NCBI RefSeq assembly: GCF_029392075.1
Contig: NZ_CP113929.1
Coordinates: forward strand, 2,232,001-2,296,000
Origin: Bifidobacterium sp. ESL0704
Lineage (GTDB): Bacteria > Actinomycetota > Actinomycetes > Actinomycetales > Bifidobacteriaceae
Length of the DNA: 64,000 bases
Direction: 5' to 3'
A program made the translations under genes and the position numbers. The notes beneath the pieces were generated by a model. That model did not search any database, had not been told where the DNA came from, and was given only the letters and a program-made list of their open reading frames with translations. How positions within the stretch are numbered: the stretch's first letter is position 1; each line of letters starts with the position of its first letter. Below, one piece after another: positions 36,652 to 46,562 of this stretch.

Positions 36652-39168
36652 ATGGACGCCAGACACGCCACCAGAAAACCGCATTCCCACAAAATCGTCA
36701 TCGCAGCGATAGCCGCCATAACCGGCCTGGCCATGCTCATCCCGACCGGGGCGCAGGCCATGCAGCCACAGGCCGTGCCGCAGACGCCGCAGGCCGAGCA
36801 GACCACGCAGGTCCGGTCCCAAGCGAAAGCACCCGTCCAGGCCCGAAAGACGCAGAACACGGCGGCATTGAAACGGACCCCCACCCCGTTGGATTACAAC
36901 TGCACCATCGGCACCAGCACCATCGCCGAATGCTTCCCCGACCCAGTACTCGCGGCTGACATCGCCCAAAAAGAATCAACCACCATCAGCGCAGCATTCA
37001 CCCAAGCTATGATCGACCATACCACCCAACTAAATCTTGGTCATCGGCTCGTTTCACCAACCATCAGCAATCTTCAAGGCATCGAAGAGTTCACCAACCT
37101 CACCGAGCTCGACCTCGCGTACAACAAGGTCAGCGACCTCACACCAGTGAAAGGACTCACCAACCTCACCAAGCTCTACCTCTCAAACGACAAGGTCAGC
37201 GACCTCACACCAGTGAAAGGACTCACCAACCTCACCGAGCTCGACCTTGCCGGCAACAAGGTCAGCGACCTCACACCAGTGAAAGGACTCACCAACCTCA
37301 CCAAGCTCTACCTCACAGATGACAAGGTCAGTGACCTCACACCACTCGCCAACCTCACCAACCTCACCAAGCTCTACCTAACCGGTAACCAAGTAAGCGA
37401 CCTCACCCCACTCAAAGGTCTCATCAACCTCACCTACCTCGACCTCTCATTCAGCCAGGTCCGCGATCTCACACCACTCGCCAACCTCACCAACCTCACC
37501 AACCTCGACCTTACATATATCGAGGTCAGTGACCTCACGCCACTCGCCAACCTCACCAACCTCACCAAACTCGTCCTCGATATGGATCAGGTCAGTGACC
37601 TCACGCCACTCACCAACCTCACCAACCTCACCAGACTCGGCCTCAACTACAATCAGGTCAGTGACCTCACGCCACTCACCAACCTCACCAACCTCACCAA
37701 CCTCGACCTTAGGAACCAGAAGTTAGAACTTCAGCAGGCGACCTCATGGCCGATGACGATCGAGACCGCGAAGGCGGCCGACGGCAGCCACATCACCCCC
37801 ACGCTGAATCCCGCAGCCGGAACATACAACTCTTCCACGGGCATAGCTTCATGGACGCAGCAGCAGATGAATGGCAAGGACACCGCTAAACTCACTTTCA
37901 GCCAAAATGTCACCATCGGCACAAAGACAACCCTGTTCTCCGGCCAAATCACCCGTAAGCCGGCAGCACCGCAAGTGACCCACACGGTCACCTTCGACCC
38001 CAACAACGGCAACGCCGCCACCACGACCGAGGTTAACGACGGCGACCCTGTAGCCAAGCCGACAACCGACCCGACACGAGCACACTACACATTCAAGGGA
38101 TGGCAAATTACCCGTGACGGCACAACCACCGACTACGACTTCGACGCCCCGGTCACCGCCGACCTCACCCTCACCGCCAAGTGGGAGCAAATCACCCACA
38201 CCGTCACCTTCGACCCTAACGACGGCGAGACCGCCACCACGGCCGAGGTGAACGACGGCGAGACCGTAGCCAAGCCGACAACCGACCCGACACGGGCACA
38301 CTACACGTTCAAGGGATGGCAAATTACCCGTGACGGCACAACCACCGACTACGACTTCGACGCCCCGGTCACCGCCGACCTCACCCTCACCGCCAAGTGG
38401 GAGCAAATCACCCACACCGTCACCTTCGACCCTAACGACGGCGAGACCGCCACCACGGCCGAGGTGAACGACGGCGAGACCGTAGCCAAGCCGACAACCG
38501 ACCCGACACGGGCACACTACACGTTCAAGGGATGGCAAATTACCCGTGACGGCACAGCCACCGACTACGACTTCGACGCCCCCGTCACCGCAGACCTCAC
38601 CCTCACCGCCAAGTGGGAGCAAATCACCCACACGGTCACCTTCGATACCGGCACGGACGCCAGCACCCTCGACCCGATGACCGTCAACGACGGCGACCCC
38701 GTCGGCACGGTCACGAACCCGACCCGCGAGCACTACACGTTCAAGGGATGGCAGACCAAGACGGGCGAGACCTACACCGACTACGACCTCAATACCCCGG
38801 TCACCGGCGACCTCACCCTCTACGCCAAGTGGGAACGCGACCCGGATCCGACGCCAGATCCAACGCCGACGCCAGACCCGACTCCAACTCCAACTCCTGA
38901 TCCGGCACCGACGCCGACCCCTGCGCCAACGCCCGACCCTACGCCAACTCCTACGCCTACTCCGACACCAGCACCCAAGCCAGAGCAGCACAAGAAGGAC
39001 CACCCGAAGACCGATTCGAAGCCAAAGACCGAGACTGCCACGAAACCCCAGTCCGTTCTGGCCCGCACCGGTAACGTCGTGATTCCTGCCGTTCTGACGG
39101 CCGTAGCCCTCCTGCTCCCGGGATTGGCAATCGCCGTCACCGCCCGCACCAAGAAGCGGAGCGAGTAA
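36652..39168 (+). CDS. Internalin-like LRR / B-repeat surface protein
   Basis: 838 residues. Signal peptide to about 40 ([13 protein letters not shown]). The cap [16 protein letters not shown] (82-97) is followed by about ten very regular 22-residue LRRs (137-356; [20 protein letters not shown] type), a C-cap ([19 protein letters not shown]), four B repeats (about 442-728), a Pro/Thr/Asp-rich wall linker, LARTG, a helix and the tail TKKRSE. The LARTG motif fits the LAxTG signal known for class E sortases. Adhesin role inferred from architecture. Confidence 0.9.
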   Translation: MDARHATRKPHSHKIVIAAIAAITGLAMLIPTGAQAMQPQAVPQTPQAEQTTQVRSQAKAPVQARKTQNTAALKRTPTPLDYNCTIGTSTIAECFPDPVLAADIAQKESTTISAAFTQAMIDHTTQLNLGHRLVSPTISNLQGIEEFTNLTELDLAYNKVSDLTPVKGLTNLTKLYLSNDKVSDLTPVKGLTNLTELDLAGNKVSDLTPVKGLTNLTKLYLTDDKVSDLTPLANLTNLTKLYLTGNQVSDLTPLKGLINLTYLDLSFSQVRDLTPLANLTNLTNLDLTYIEVSDLTPLANLTNLTKLVLDMDQVSDLTPLTNLTNLTRLGLNYNQVSDLTPLTNLTNLTNLDLRNQKLELQQATSWPMTIETAKAADGSHITPTLNPAAGTYNSSTGIASWTQQQMNGKDTAKLTFSQNVTIGTKTTLFSGQITRKPAAPQVTHTVTFDPNNGNAATTTEVNDGDPVAKPTTDPTRAHYTFKGWQITRDGTTTDYDFDAPVTADLTLTAKWEQITHTVTFDPNDGETATTAEVNDGETVAKPTTDPTRAHYTFKGWQITRDGTTTDYDFDAPVTADLTLTAKWEQITHTVTFDPNDGETATTAEVNDGETVAKPTTDPTRAHYTFKGWQITRDGTATDYDFDAPVTADLTLTAKWEQITHTVTFDTGTDASTLDPMTVNDGDPVGTVTNPTREHYTFKGWQTKTGETYTDYDLNTPVTGDLTLYAKWERDPDPTPDPTPTPDPTPTPTPDPAPTPTPAPTPDPTPTPTPTPTPAPKPEQHKKDHPKTDSKPKTETATKPQSVLARTGNVVIPAVLTAVALLLPGLAIAVTARTKKRSE
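37975..38838 (+). repeat. 216-bp coding repeats (B repeats) in the LRR gene
   Basis: Four 72-residue B repeats start at 37975, 38191, 38407 and 38623, exactly 216 bp apart. The first three are nearly identical in DNA (copies 2 and 3 almost perfectly), while copy 4 is diverged. That points to recent duplication or gene conversion, so repeat number is likely to vary between strains. Confidence 0.9.
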
Positions 39169-39247
39169 TCCTAGTAAGTCCCCGCTCTCGCCGTCACGCT
39201 GCGTCACTTCGATGACGAGGTCGGAGACTTCAGCACGTATCAGCATA

Positions 39248-39326
39248 AGGTCGGCGGATACGGAACAGAGATCAGCAGTAAACAGCTATTCTCAGTCCCG
39301 CAGCTGCCGACCTATATTTTTTTCCA
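39248..39326 (+). terminator. 66-bp hairpin with T run after the LRR gene
   Basis: Outer arms AGGTCGGC and GCCGACCT close a 66-bp element (39248-39313) followed by ATATTTTTTT. It has the same length and organisation as 21879-21944. Here the T run makes it a good terminator for the LRR gene upstream. Confidence 0.7.
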
Positions 39327-39496
39327 TCAACCTTCACGGACGTATGGTCATACCGCTACCGTGAACGCTAACATTCTTATATACCGCCAATTCTGCCCAC
39401 AATAATGTGACGCAGGACACATTTTTTCGTCCGAAATCCCTACAATGAAATAGTGAGCATTCGGGGCATCGGCCCGCGAAACCGAAAGGAATGACT

Positions 39497-40561
39497 ATGA
39501 AAGCTGTTCGTATTTATGGCAAAGAAGACGTACGCGTCGAAGACATCGACATCGCCGATCCGAAGCCGAACCAAGTGCAAATCAAGGTGAAGGACTGCGG
39601 CATCTGCGGTTCCGACCTTCACGCCTATTCGGTGGCCTGGGGCCTGCCCACGCAGCCGCACCCGCTGACCGGCAAGACCGTACCGATCACGCTGGGACAT
39701 GAGTTCTCCGGCGAGGTCGTCAAGGTCGGCAGCGCGGTTACCGATTTCAAGGTCGGCGACGGCATCGCCGTAGAGCCGCTGATCGCATGCGGCAAATGCG
39801 CCAACTGCCGCTCGGGCAACTACAACTTCTGCGACAAGGTCGTGGCAGAAGACGGCGCCGGCAACTTCCTCGGCTTCTCCGAAGACGGCGGCATGGCGGA
39901 ATATGCCAATATCGATGACGTTTTCGCACATCACCTGCCCGAAGGCCTGGATTACGAGCTGGGCGCTATTTGCGAGCCCACCTCCGTCTCCTTCGAAGGC
40001 ATCAAGCGCTCCGGACTGCGCGTCGGCCAGACCGTCGCAGTGCTCGGCGCAGGCCCGATCGGCCTGACCACCGCTATCTTGGCCCGCATCGCCGGCGCAC
40101 CCCGCGTCTACATCTCCGACGTCTCCGACGTGCGTCTGGACATGGCCCGCAAGCTCGGCTTCACCGACGTGCTGAACCCGACCAAGGACGACGTCAACGC
40201 CGTCATCCGCAAGGATTGCCCCGACGGAGTGGACGTTTCCTTCGAGTGCGGCGGCGTGCAGGCCACGTTCGACACCGCTTTGCAGGTCACCCGCCGCAAC
40301 GGCACCGTGCAGCTCGTCGCGCTCGGCAAGCCGCTGAACGTCAACTTCACCGATGACGTGATCATGCAGGGCTTCACCATCACCACGACGCTTGCCTACG
40401 AGAACTGCTTCGACACGGTACTCGGCATCATCGCCGCCAACAAGGAGCAGTTCAAGCCGCTCATCACCAAGAAGCTCGGCCTCGATGACGCCATCGAAGG
40501 CATCAAGGCCCTGGCCACCGACAAGAGCCAGGTCAAGGTGATGATCGACCCGGCGCTCTGA
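39497..40561 (+). CDS. Zinc-dependent dehydrogenase (2,3-butanediol / sorbitol dehydrogenase type)
   Basis: 354 residues from the ATG at 39497; an ATG two codons earlier is too close to the AAAGGA ribosome site (39485-39490). Medium-chain zinc dehydrogenase: CGICGSDLHAY and GHEFSGEVV (catalytic zinc), CGKCANCRSGNYNFC (structural zinc), VLGAGPIGLTTA (NAD site). ICEPTSVSFEGIKRSG resembles butanediol dehydrogenases. Probable role: NAD(P)-linked oxidation or reduction of a diol or polyol; exact substrate unknown. Monocistronic with a strong terminator at 40640. Confidence 0.9.
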   Translation: MKAVRIYGKEDVRVEDIDIADPKPNQVQIKVKDCGICGSDLHAYSVAWGLPTQPHPLTGKTVPITLGHEFSGEVVKVGSAVTDFKVGDGIAVEPLIACGKCANCRSGNYNFCDKVVAEDGAGNFLGFSEDGGMAEYANIDDVFAHHLPEGLDYELGAICEPTSVSFEGIKRSGLRVGQTVAVLGAGPIGLTTAILARIAGAPRVYISDVSDVRLDMARKLGFTDVLNPTKDDVNAVIRKDCPDGVDVSFECGGVQATFDTALQVTRRNGTVQLVALGKPLNVNFTDDVIMQGFTITTTLAYENCFDTVLGIIAANKEQFKPLITKKLGLDDAIEGIKALATDKSQVKVMIDPAL

Positions 40562-40639
40562 AGCCCGCCAGCCACCGGTTTGGATGAGTAAGTCATATAG
40601 CATTCCTCGCCTCACCGTCCAAACCGGCTTGCAACCCAT

Positions 40640-40695
40640 CGCGGCGGCCTGCGTCTCCTTATTTATAACTATGGGAAACGCAGACCGCCGCTTTT
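40640..40695 (+). terminator. Terminator of the dehydrogenase gene
   Basis: Long stem GCGGCGGCCTGCGTCTCC / GGAAACGCAGACCGCCGC (16 of 18 paired, plus wobble), loop TTATTTATAACTATG-like, then TTTTGTAT. A second inverted repeat (CCGGTTTGGA/TCCAAACCGG) lies just upstream. Confidence 0.85.
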
Positions 40696-40798
40696 GTATA
40701 TTCGGGTACAGCAGTACAGCAACAGGCGACCTCACCAACATCCTTGCCGTCGGTTTGCAGCCACAACCGCATCCAAGTGCATAGCGAGAAGTAAAATT

Positions 40799-40854
40799 GT
40801 TAATTATAATGCTCAATCCATATCTGAGATTGCCGAACGAGCACTGTAATTAAC
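40799..40854. promoter_or_regulatory. Inverted repeat upstream of the RelB/DinJ-like ORF
   Basis: GTTAATTATAATGCTC (40799-40814) and GAGCACTGTAATTAAC (40839-40854) match at 14 of 16 positions, just before the small ORF. It could be the operator of an autoregulated antitoxin gene or the end of a lost element. Confidence 0.5.
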
Positions 40855-40857
40855 AAA

Positions 40858-41112
40858 ATGAAGAACAGCGTCTCTGCCTATGACAATCAAGGCATCTTAC
40901 CTACTGTTGGTTTGAACGGACTCGGCAGCATCGGTCTCGATACAAGCGGAGCCATCAACATTTTTCTCCGTCAGGTCATCGGTGACCAAGGTCTGTCCTT
41001 CCGCCCCAAGCGCGACGCAGTAAACGCACGTGCCCGGTACGAAGCTGAACACCATATCGGCAAGACCTTCAACTCCGCAAACGCGCCTACGCAAGAACTC
41101 GACAACGCTTAA
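40858..41112 (+). pseudogene. Orphan RelB/DinJ-like antitoxin remnant
   Basis: 84 residues. The middle LGSIGLDTSGAINIFLRQVI then GDQGLSFRPK matches the C-terminal half of the DinJ/RelB ribbon-helix-helix domain. The expected N-terminal DNA-binding strand (MxxxTVxVRVDxxLK) is absent and the first 22 residues look unrelated. No toxin gene follows. It is probably a decayed or truncated antitoxin; a functional orphan is possible because an inverted repeat lies upstream. Confidence 0.5.
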
Positions 41113-41273
41113 AGCAATTGCGATTGATGTATCTGCAACATTCACGAAATTTATTTTATATTTATCAATATAAGACTTGGAACCACAGTCACATTATCGT
41201 ACAAACAGAGCAAAACGAAGAGTCGTACGGCTTGTTGTAAAATTGAATTCGTTAAGATGAGGACGTGAGGCTA

Positions 41274-42482
41274 ATGGACAGCATAGGCGCTTTGCATTTA
41301 ACCATATTGGTACTGCTCCTGCTCCTTGCATATTTTATGGCTCTCGCCGCACACAATAAACATTCGAACACATTTTTAAACGACACCCCGAAAACTGACT
41401 TCAAACTTCAAAGCATGGCTCCACATTATGATTCCAATAAGCCCCTGCAGAAGATATACGTAGATTATCTCGACGACGCATTAAGTAATACCAGAAATCA
41501 CAACATTGCCCTTTCCGGCCCCTACGGATCAGGCAAAAGCAGTATTCTTGACGGTTTAAAGCAGCAGCCCAAATATGAAGGGCATATACTTACCGTCTCA
41601 TTGCTTACCTTTGTTCCGCCGAAAGACAGCAATGCTAATTCTTCAGATTTTGTTGGAGCACACGCGCTGATTACCACGCCCGCCAATGATTCAACAAAAG
41701 AACCCGAGACAACGACTCATCGTTTGCAAAGAGCCATTGTCGAACAGCTTCTCTTTACCAGCACACCTGACAAATTAAGAAAATCAAAATTCAAGTTAGC
41801 TCATAAAACAAGTCTCAAAACCGCTGTCTTTCAAGGGCTTTGCGCTGAAATCGTCATTGCGTTTATTTTGGCTTTTTTGGTTGCTACCGACGATAAAAAG
41901 GGTGATATTTTTAGCAAGATACCAACCCTTATACAGCACCATCTTGTATTCGTTTCTATATGCCTGGCCCTGTCACTTGCACTACTATCACTTTTCTTTT
42001 ACTACATATTCCCGCGTTTGCGCTTTTCAATGATCAACACAGGTAGCGCATCATTCCAATTCAGCGATATTAAAACCACCTATTTCGACGATTACCTTGA
42101 CGAAATCGTGTACTTTTTCGAAGCCAACTATCAATACAATATCGTTGTTTTCGAAGACTTGGACCGTTTTGACGATATGGGAATATTCCTGGATCTCAGA
42201 GAGCTCAATACAATCATCAACAAAAGGCGACATGGCAGTGTCCGATTTATCTACGCCGTAAGAGACAGTCTTTTTGGCGATTCCAATACGAGCAAAAGCG
42301 CAACATATGACACCACAAACGCAGATGCCAGCAACAGCACATCACCATGGGACTCACGAGCCAAGTTCTTCGATAGCATCATCTCCGTCATCCCATTCAA
42401 CTCATCGATTGCCGCAGCGGATCTTCTGATGCAGACCTTCCAAGACGAATTTACCGACGCAAACGAAGAAGGCGCCCAATGA
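41274..42482 (+). CDS. YobI/KAP-like P-loop NTPase, part 1 (ATPase domain)
   Basis: 402 residues from the ATG at 41274 (a GTG three codons earlier is possible); GAGGACGTGAGG upstream supports it. N-terminal membrane helix (LTILVLLLLLAYFMAL), Walker A GPYGSGKSS (about 82-90), Walker B IVVFEDLDRF (about 290-299), and two more helices inserted between them (about 193-205 and 224-245), the topology of KAP-type membrane NTPases. The sequence resembles the N-terminal third of YobI-like proteins, normally one chain of about 1200 residues. It overlaps the next ORF by ATGA. AT-rich compared with neighbours. Confidence 0.7.
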   Translation: MDSIGALHLTILVLLLLLAYFMALAAHNKHSNTFLNDTPKTDFKLQSMAPHYDSNKPLQKIYVDYLDDALSNTRNHNIALSGPYGSGKSSILDGLKQQPKYEGHILTVSLLTFVPPKDSNANSSDFVGAHALITTPANDSTKEPETTTHRLQRAIVEQLLFTSTPDKLRKSKFKLAHKTSLKTAVFQGLCAEIVIAFILAFLVATDDKKGDIFSKIPTLIQHHLVFVSICLALSLALLSLFFYYIFPRLRFSMINTGSASFQFSDIKTTYFDDYLDEIVYFFEANYQYNIVVFEDLDRFDDMGIFLDLRELNTIINKRRHGSVRFIYAVRDSLFGDSNTSKSATYDTTNADASNSTSPWDSRAKFFDSIISVIPFNSSIAAADLLMQTFQDEFTDANEEGAQ

Positions 42483-43276
42483 CAGACAACCAAAGAAGTT
42501 CCCTATCTCAGCATGCGGAGTTCAACCGATTGTTCGCTATTGTCAGCCCGTACATTACAGACAAACGTTTAATGATTACGATCAGAAACGACTATGTCAT
42601 CTATCACGAGGCTCTTAAAAATACTTTTTCAGATCCCAGCAATATTGAACGAATGACAAGCAGGCGCTACTCATGGGAAACCAGACTACTTGCCATGACC
42701 ATATACCGCAATATCTACATTGGTGACGCCGAAAAAATTCCGAGTGGCGATAGCCTGTTAAATGACATCTACGATATCTATGTGGCAATTCTGAACAGGA
42801 TTTCCGCCCATACGACGATGCAGGATCTACTTGCCGATACACAAGAATACGGCAACAACGTTGACCGCAAATTCGTAGGTTTCCCAAACGACAACATCAT
42901 CCACAAAACGTTGCGTTGCGGATTGTCAACTGACCTCATAGCAAACAAAGAATTCCCGGCTATTATCGATTACTTATGCGAGCATGTGTTTCAAGATCCG
43001 GTTCGCCAAAATCTCATCAGGATTTTATTGTCACAAGGTTACATAGACGAAGATTTTATGCTTTTTACTATATCTTTGCCTGAGAACGCCACTATTAATC
43101 AAGTTCTTTTTGAAATGCACTGCATTAAAGGGCGAAATCCTAATTATAACTATCCACTGTCCGATGAGGATATTCGCACGCTCATTGAAAGACATCCCCT
43201 CGAAATTACGCAACCCTATAGTTTCAATATCTATATTCTTATATTTCTTTTAAATCACAGCGATGAATATCTCTAA
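42479..43276 (+). CDS. YobI-like protein, part 2
   Basis: 265 residues in the +2 frame relative to part 1, with its start overlapping the previous stop (ATGA), an arrangement compatible with translational coupling. The text FNRLFAIVSPYITDKRLMIT then IRNDYVIYHEAL continues what is expected right after the ATPase domain in YobI-like proteins. The rest is helical with no recognised catalytic motif. It has no independent ribosome site, so it is either coupled to part 1 or the result of a frameshift in one long gene. Confidence 0.6.
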   Translation: MTDNQRSSLSQHAEFNRLFAIVSPYITDKRLMITIRNDYVIYHEALKNTFSDPSNIERMTSRRYSWETRLLAMTIYRNIYIGDAEKIPSGDSLLNDIYDIYVAILNRISAHTTMQDLLADTQEYGNNVDRKFVGFPNDNIIHKTLRCGLSTDLIANKEFPAIIDYLCEHVFQDPVRQNLIRILLSQGYIDEDFMLFTISLPENATINQVLFEMHCIKGRNPNYNYPLSDEDIRTLIERHPLEITQPYSFNIYILIFLLNHSDEYL

Positions 43277-43278
43277 AG

Positions 43279-44889
43279 ATGGAGGATACCTTTACATTGC
43301 AAAAAGAACGCTACGTAGATTACGCCAGAGCAATTTTCCGGGAAATGAATAAATCTGCTGTAAACAACAATGATGGCTATCAGTTTCTTAGCTCTTTTCT
43401 TACCAGTGAGCAAACCAAAAACGAAATTAATCCAGGGATAAGATATAAGGCCATTGACCTTTTCACCAAGGAATCGTCTACAGCTTTCGATGTCATTCTT
43501 AATGATTTGACAATCAGCGATGATGATAGACTCCGTTTTTTGGAACGCGCAATCCAAAAAAGCGAAACAAGCCATAGAGCATACCCATATGGAATTCCCC
43601 AATTATTGATGTTCATCATCGACAAATCGAGCGAAAACAACCCCGGCAGACCGTTCATGCCCAAAGCTGACAAGCAAACCCTCGATGAACGGGTCGGGCA
43701 GATCGCCAATCTTTGCGTAGATTATGTGAGCTTGAGAAATATGGATCCCAACGGTAATGGGCTTGCCGTTTACGACACTGTACCCAATCTTCAAGCAGTT
43801 CCTGCCCGTCTACGCCATGCTTTTGGAGAACACGGCATATTCAAACTCAATCGGGACAACCTGATCGAAGCTATTCGACAAATACGCAATAGCAATTCAT
43901 CAGATACCAAACTAACGCCAGGCAATCCCGAACTTACCTTGGATTATTTACGTCAGCTTTCGAATATCCCCGGATACGAGGGAAATGTGTCTGATGTGGA
44001 TAAAACCCTGTATGGGTCGATTCTCGTTCGGTTAGATGAGTACCTCGACATCTTGAATGCCGATGAAGTGGCGATTACCGACACAGCAGACGAAGATACT
44101 ATAGCGAAAATCTTCAGAGACATCGCCATTTTTGACCCTGAAACAGAGCTGGCAGAAGATGACGTAAACGATTTTGAGCGTCATATCAACGATATCTTCA
44201 AAAAAATGAAGAAGCATACCTATGTTCTTTCTTCATTCATACCCCAATTTACTAAGGGCTTCCAGATTTATCAGCATTCAATAAATCTGAAGGCGCCCGA
44301 ATCGACGTACACTTATGTTTTAATGTCATCGCTGGCAGAACAATCTTTGTTCTCGCTCAACCTTGCCAATATCAGTTTTTATCTTGATCACACCAAAATC
44401 GACTTCATTCCGGAAACTACCGCACCACCATCTGCTCATAAAGAGCGCTACATTGTAGATTCAAGTCTAGCAACGATGCTTCAGAAAGCCTGCCCTCGCC
44501 CTTTTATTGGCTTTCCTAGCTACTCCAGCGCGGATTCGCTCCAAAAGCAGCAGCTGCGAAATATACGGGACGCAATCGTGAGCGGAACCATTGCCGGATG
44601 CTTTACCTCTTTGAAGGATTCAGATTCCGTATCTAGCACTAAGCAAGCCGTCGAGCAATCGCTCGACATACCGGTTGCTCTTATCAAACAGTTGGGAACG
44701 CCGCCCGTCACCAATGTCACTCCTCTCATCCCATCCTTCGAAACTCAGCCAGATTACGATGAGTCCGATTCTTACCACTGGCCGGATCCAGATCCTATCT
44801 CTGGTTATACCGGAATGATCCTGCAACGTTTTAAGAAAGAAGGCATCATTCTCGCCATTCCTGAAAATTACCAGGAATCAGATGAATAG
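43279..44889 (+). CDS. YobI-like protein, part 3
   Basis: 536 residues, starting 2 bp after the stop of part 2 and in a third frame. No ribosome site precedes the ATG; the frame opens only at 43267, so a single-base indel near 43270-43278 would fuse it to part 2. Mostly helical, ending in an acidic segment (ENYQESDE), without known catalytic motifs. Together the three parts give about 1200 residues, the size of intact YobI-like proteins. Function is unknown; other large membrane P-loop NTPases of this kind are suspected stress or defence factors. Confidence 0.6.
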   Translation: MEDTFTLQKERYVDYARAIFREMNKSAVNNNDGYQFLSSFLTSEQTKNEINPGIRYKAIDLFTKESSTAFDVILNDLTISDDDRLRFLERAIQKSETSHRAYPYGIPQLLMFIIDKSSENNPGRPFMPKADKQTLDERVGQIANLCVDYVSLRNMDPNGNGLAVYDTVPNLQAVPARLRHAFGEHGIFKLNRDNLIEAIRQIRNSNSSDTKLTPGNPELTLDYLRQLSNIPGYEGNVSDVDKTLYGSILVRLDEYLDILNADEVAITDTADEDTIAKIFRDIAIFDPETELAEDDVNDFERHINDIFKKMKKHTYVLSSFIPQFTKGFQIYQHSINLKAPESTYTYVLMSSLAEQSLFSLNLANISFYLDHTKIDFIPETTAPPSAHKERYIVDSSLATMLQKACPRPFIGFPSYSSADSLQKQQLRNIRDAIVSGTIAGCFTSLKDSDSVSSTKQAVEQSLDIPVALIKQLGTPPVTNVTPLIPSFETQPDYDESDSYHWPDPDPISGYTGMILQRFKKEGIILAIPENYQESDE

Positions 44890-45023
44890 TTCAGACATGA
44901 ACTCACTGCAAATCTTTAAATCGCACGAACCCATCAACGTCCAATTGTGATTCAAGCGACAGTAACGTCCACCGAATTCGTTTTACGCCGGGCGATATAG
45001 GAGTTGGCACTACACTGGAAAAT

Positions 45024-46562
45024 ATGAGTGAACAACAAACTTGGGTGAACCCTCTGCGTGACCCGCGAGACCTGCGGCTGCCACGCATTGCCGGACCCTG
45101 TAGCCTAGTGATTTTCGGCGTCACCGGTGATTTGTCGAAGAAAAAACTGCTGCCGGCCATCTACGATCTGGCCAACCGCGGACTGCTGCCGCCGAGCTTC
45201 GGGCTGATCGGATTCGGCCGCCGCGAATGGAGCAACGAGGAGTTCGCCAATTTCGTGGAAGGCTGTGTCAAAGAGCGTTGCCGCACACCGTTCCGCGAAT
45301 CGACCTGGGCCAACCTCGCCAAAGGCATGCGCTTCGTCACCGGCACCTTCGACGACAAAGCCGCTTTCGAACGCCTGAGCCAGACGGTCAAGGAGCTCGA
45401 CCGCGACCGCGGCACCCGCGGCAACCACGCCTTCTACATGTCCGTGCCGCCGAGCGCTTTCCCCATCGTCTCCCAGCAACTGGCCGATTCCGGGCTCGCG
45501 CGCTCCAACGACGACGCATGGCGCAGGGTCATCATCGAGAAGCCGTTCGGCCACGACCTTGAAAGCGCGAAGGAGCTCGACCGCGTGGTCTCCGAGGTCT
45601 TCGACCCGAGCTCGGTCTTCCGTATCGACCACTACCTCGGTAAGGAAACCGTGCAGAACATGCTGGCGCTGCGCTTCGCCAACTCCATGTTCGAGCCGAT
45701 CTGGAACTCCAATTACGTCGACCACGTGCAGATCACGATGGCCGAGGATATCGGCATCGGCGGCCGCGCCGGATACTACGACGGCATCGGCGCCGCGCGT
45801 GACGTCATCCAGAACCACCTGCTGCAGCTGATGGCTTTGACCGCGATGGAGGAACCGGTGAGCTTCGCCGCCAGCGACCTCACCGCCGAAAAGACGAAGG
45901 TACTTTCCGCCGTTCGCCTGCCAAAAGATCTCGGCGCGTACACCGCCCGTGGCCAGTATTCCGCCGGATGGCAGGGTTCGCAGGAGGTCTGCGGCTACCT
46001 CGACGAAAAGGGCATCGACAAGTCCAGCACCACCGAGACCTACGCCGCCATCACCCTCGACGTCGACACACGCCGCTGGGCCGGGGTGCCGTTCTACCTG
46101 CGAACCGGCAAGCGCCTGGGCAAGCGCGTCACCGAAATCGCCGTGGTCTTCAAGCGCGCCCCGCACCTGCCCTTCGAGCAGACCGCCGTGCGCGAGCTTG
46201 GCAACAACGCCATCGTCATCCGCGTACAGCCCAACGAAGGCGTCACCATGCGTTTCGGCGCGAAGGTGCCGGGAGCCACCGCCATGGAGGTGCGCGACGT
46301 ATCGATGGACTTCAGCTACGGGCGTTCGTTCACCGAGAATTCGCCGGAAGCTTACGAGCGCTTGATTTTGGACGTGCTGCTCGGAGACCCGCCGCTCTTC
46401 CCGACCACCGCCGAGGTCGACCTGAGTTGGAAGATCCTCGATCCGATCGAAGAATATTGGTCCACGCTCGGCCAGCCGCAGCCTTATCGCGCTGGCACTT
46501 GGGGCCCACAAGAAGCTGACGAAATGCTCGCACGCGATGGACGCCATTGGAGGATGCCATGA
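45024..46562 (+). CDS. zwf: Glucose-6-phosphate dehydrogenase
   Basis: 512 residues, full length. NADP-binding FGVTGDLSKKKLLPA (31-45), IEKPFGHD (171-178) and the active-site signature RIDHYLGKE (200-208). Oxidises glucose 6-phosphate to 6-phosphogluconolactone with NADPH formation. In bifidobacteria, which use the fructose-6-phosphate shunt for sugar breakdown, this branch mainly supplies NADPH and pentoses. It overlaps opcA by ATGA, so the two are translationally coupled. Confidence 0.96.
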   Translation: MSEQQTWVNPLRDPRDLRLPRIAGPCSLVIFGVTGDLSKKKLLPAIYDLANRGLLPPSFGLIGFGRREWSNEEFANFVEGCVKERCRTPFRESTWANLAKGMRFVTGTFDDKAAFERLSQTVKELDRDRGTRGNHAFYMSVPPSAFPIVSQQLADSGLARSNDDAWRRVIIEKPFGHDLESAKELDRVVSEVFDPSSVFRIDHYLGKETVQNMLALRFANSMFEPIWNSNYVDHVQITMAEDIGIGGRAGYYDGIGAARDVIQNHLLQLMALTAMEEPVSFAASDLTAEKTKVLSAVRLPKDLGAYTARGQYSAGWQGSQEVCGYLDEKGIDKSSTTETYAAITLDVDTRRWAGVPFYLRTGKRLGKRVTEIAVVFKRAPHLPFEQTAVRELGNNAIVIRVQPNEGVTMRFGAKVPGATAMEVRDVSMDFSYGRSFTENSPEAYERLILDVLLGDPPLFPTTAEVDLSWKILDPIEEYWSTLGQPQPYRAGTWGPQEADEMLARDGRHWRMP

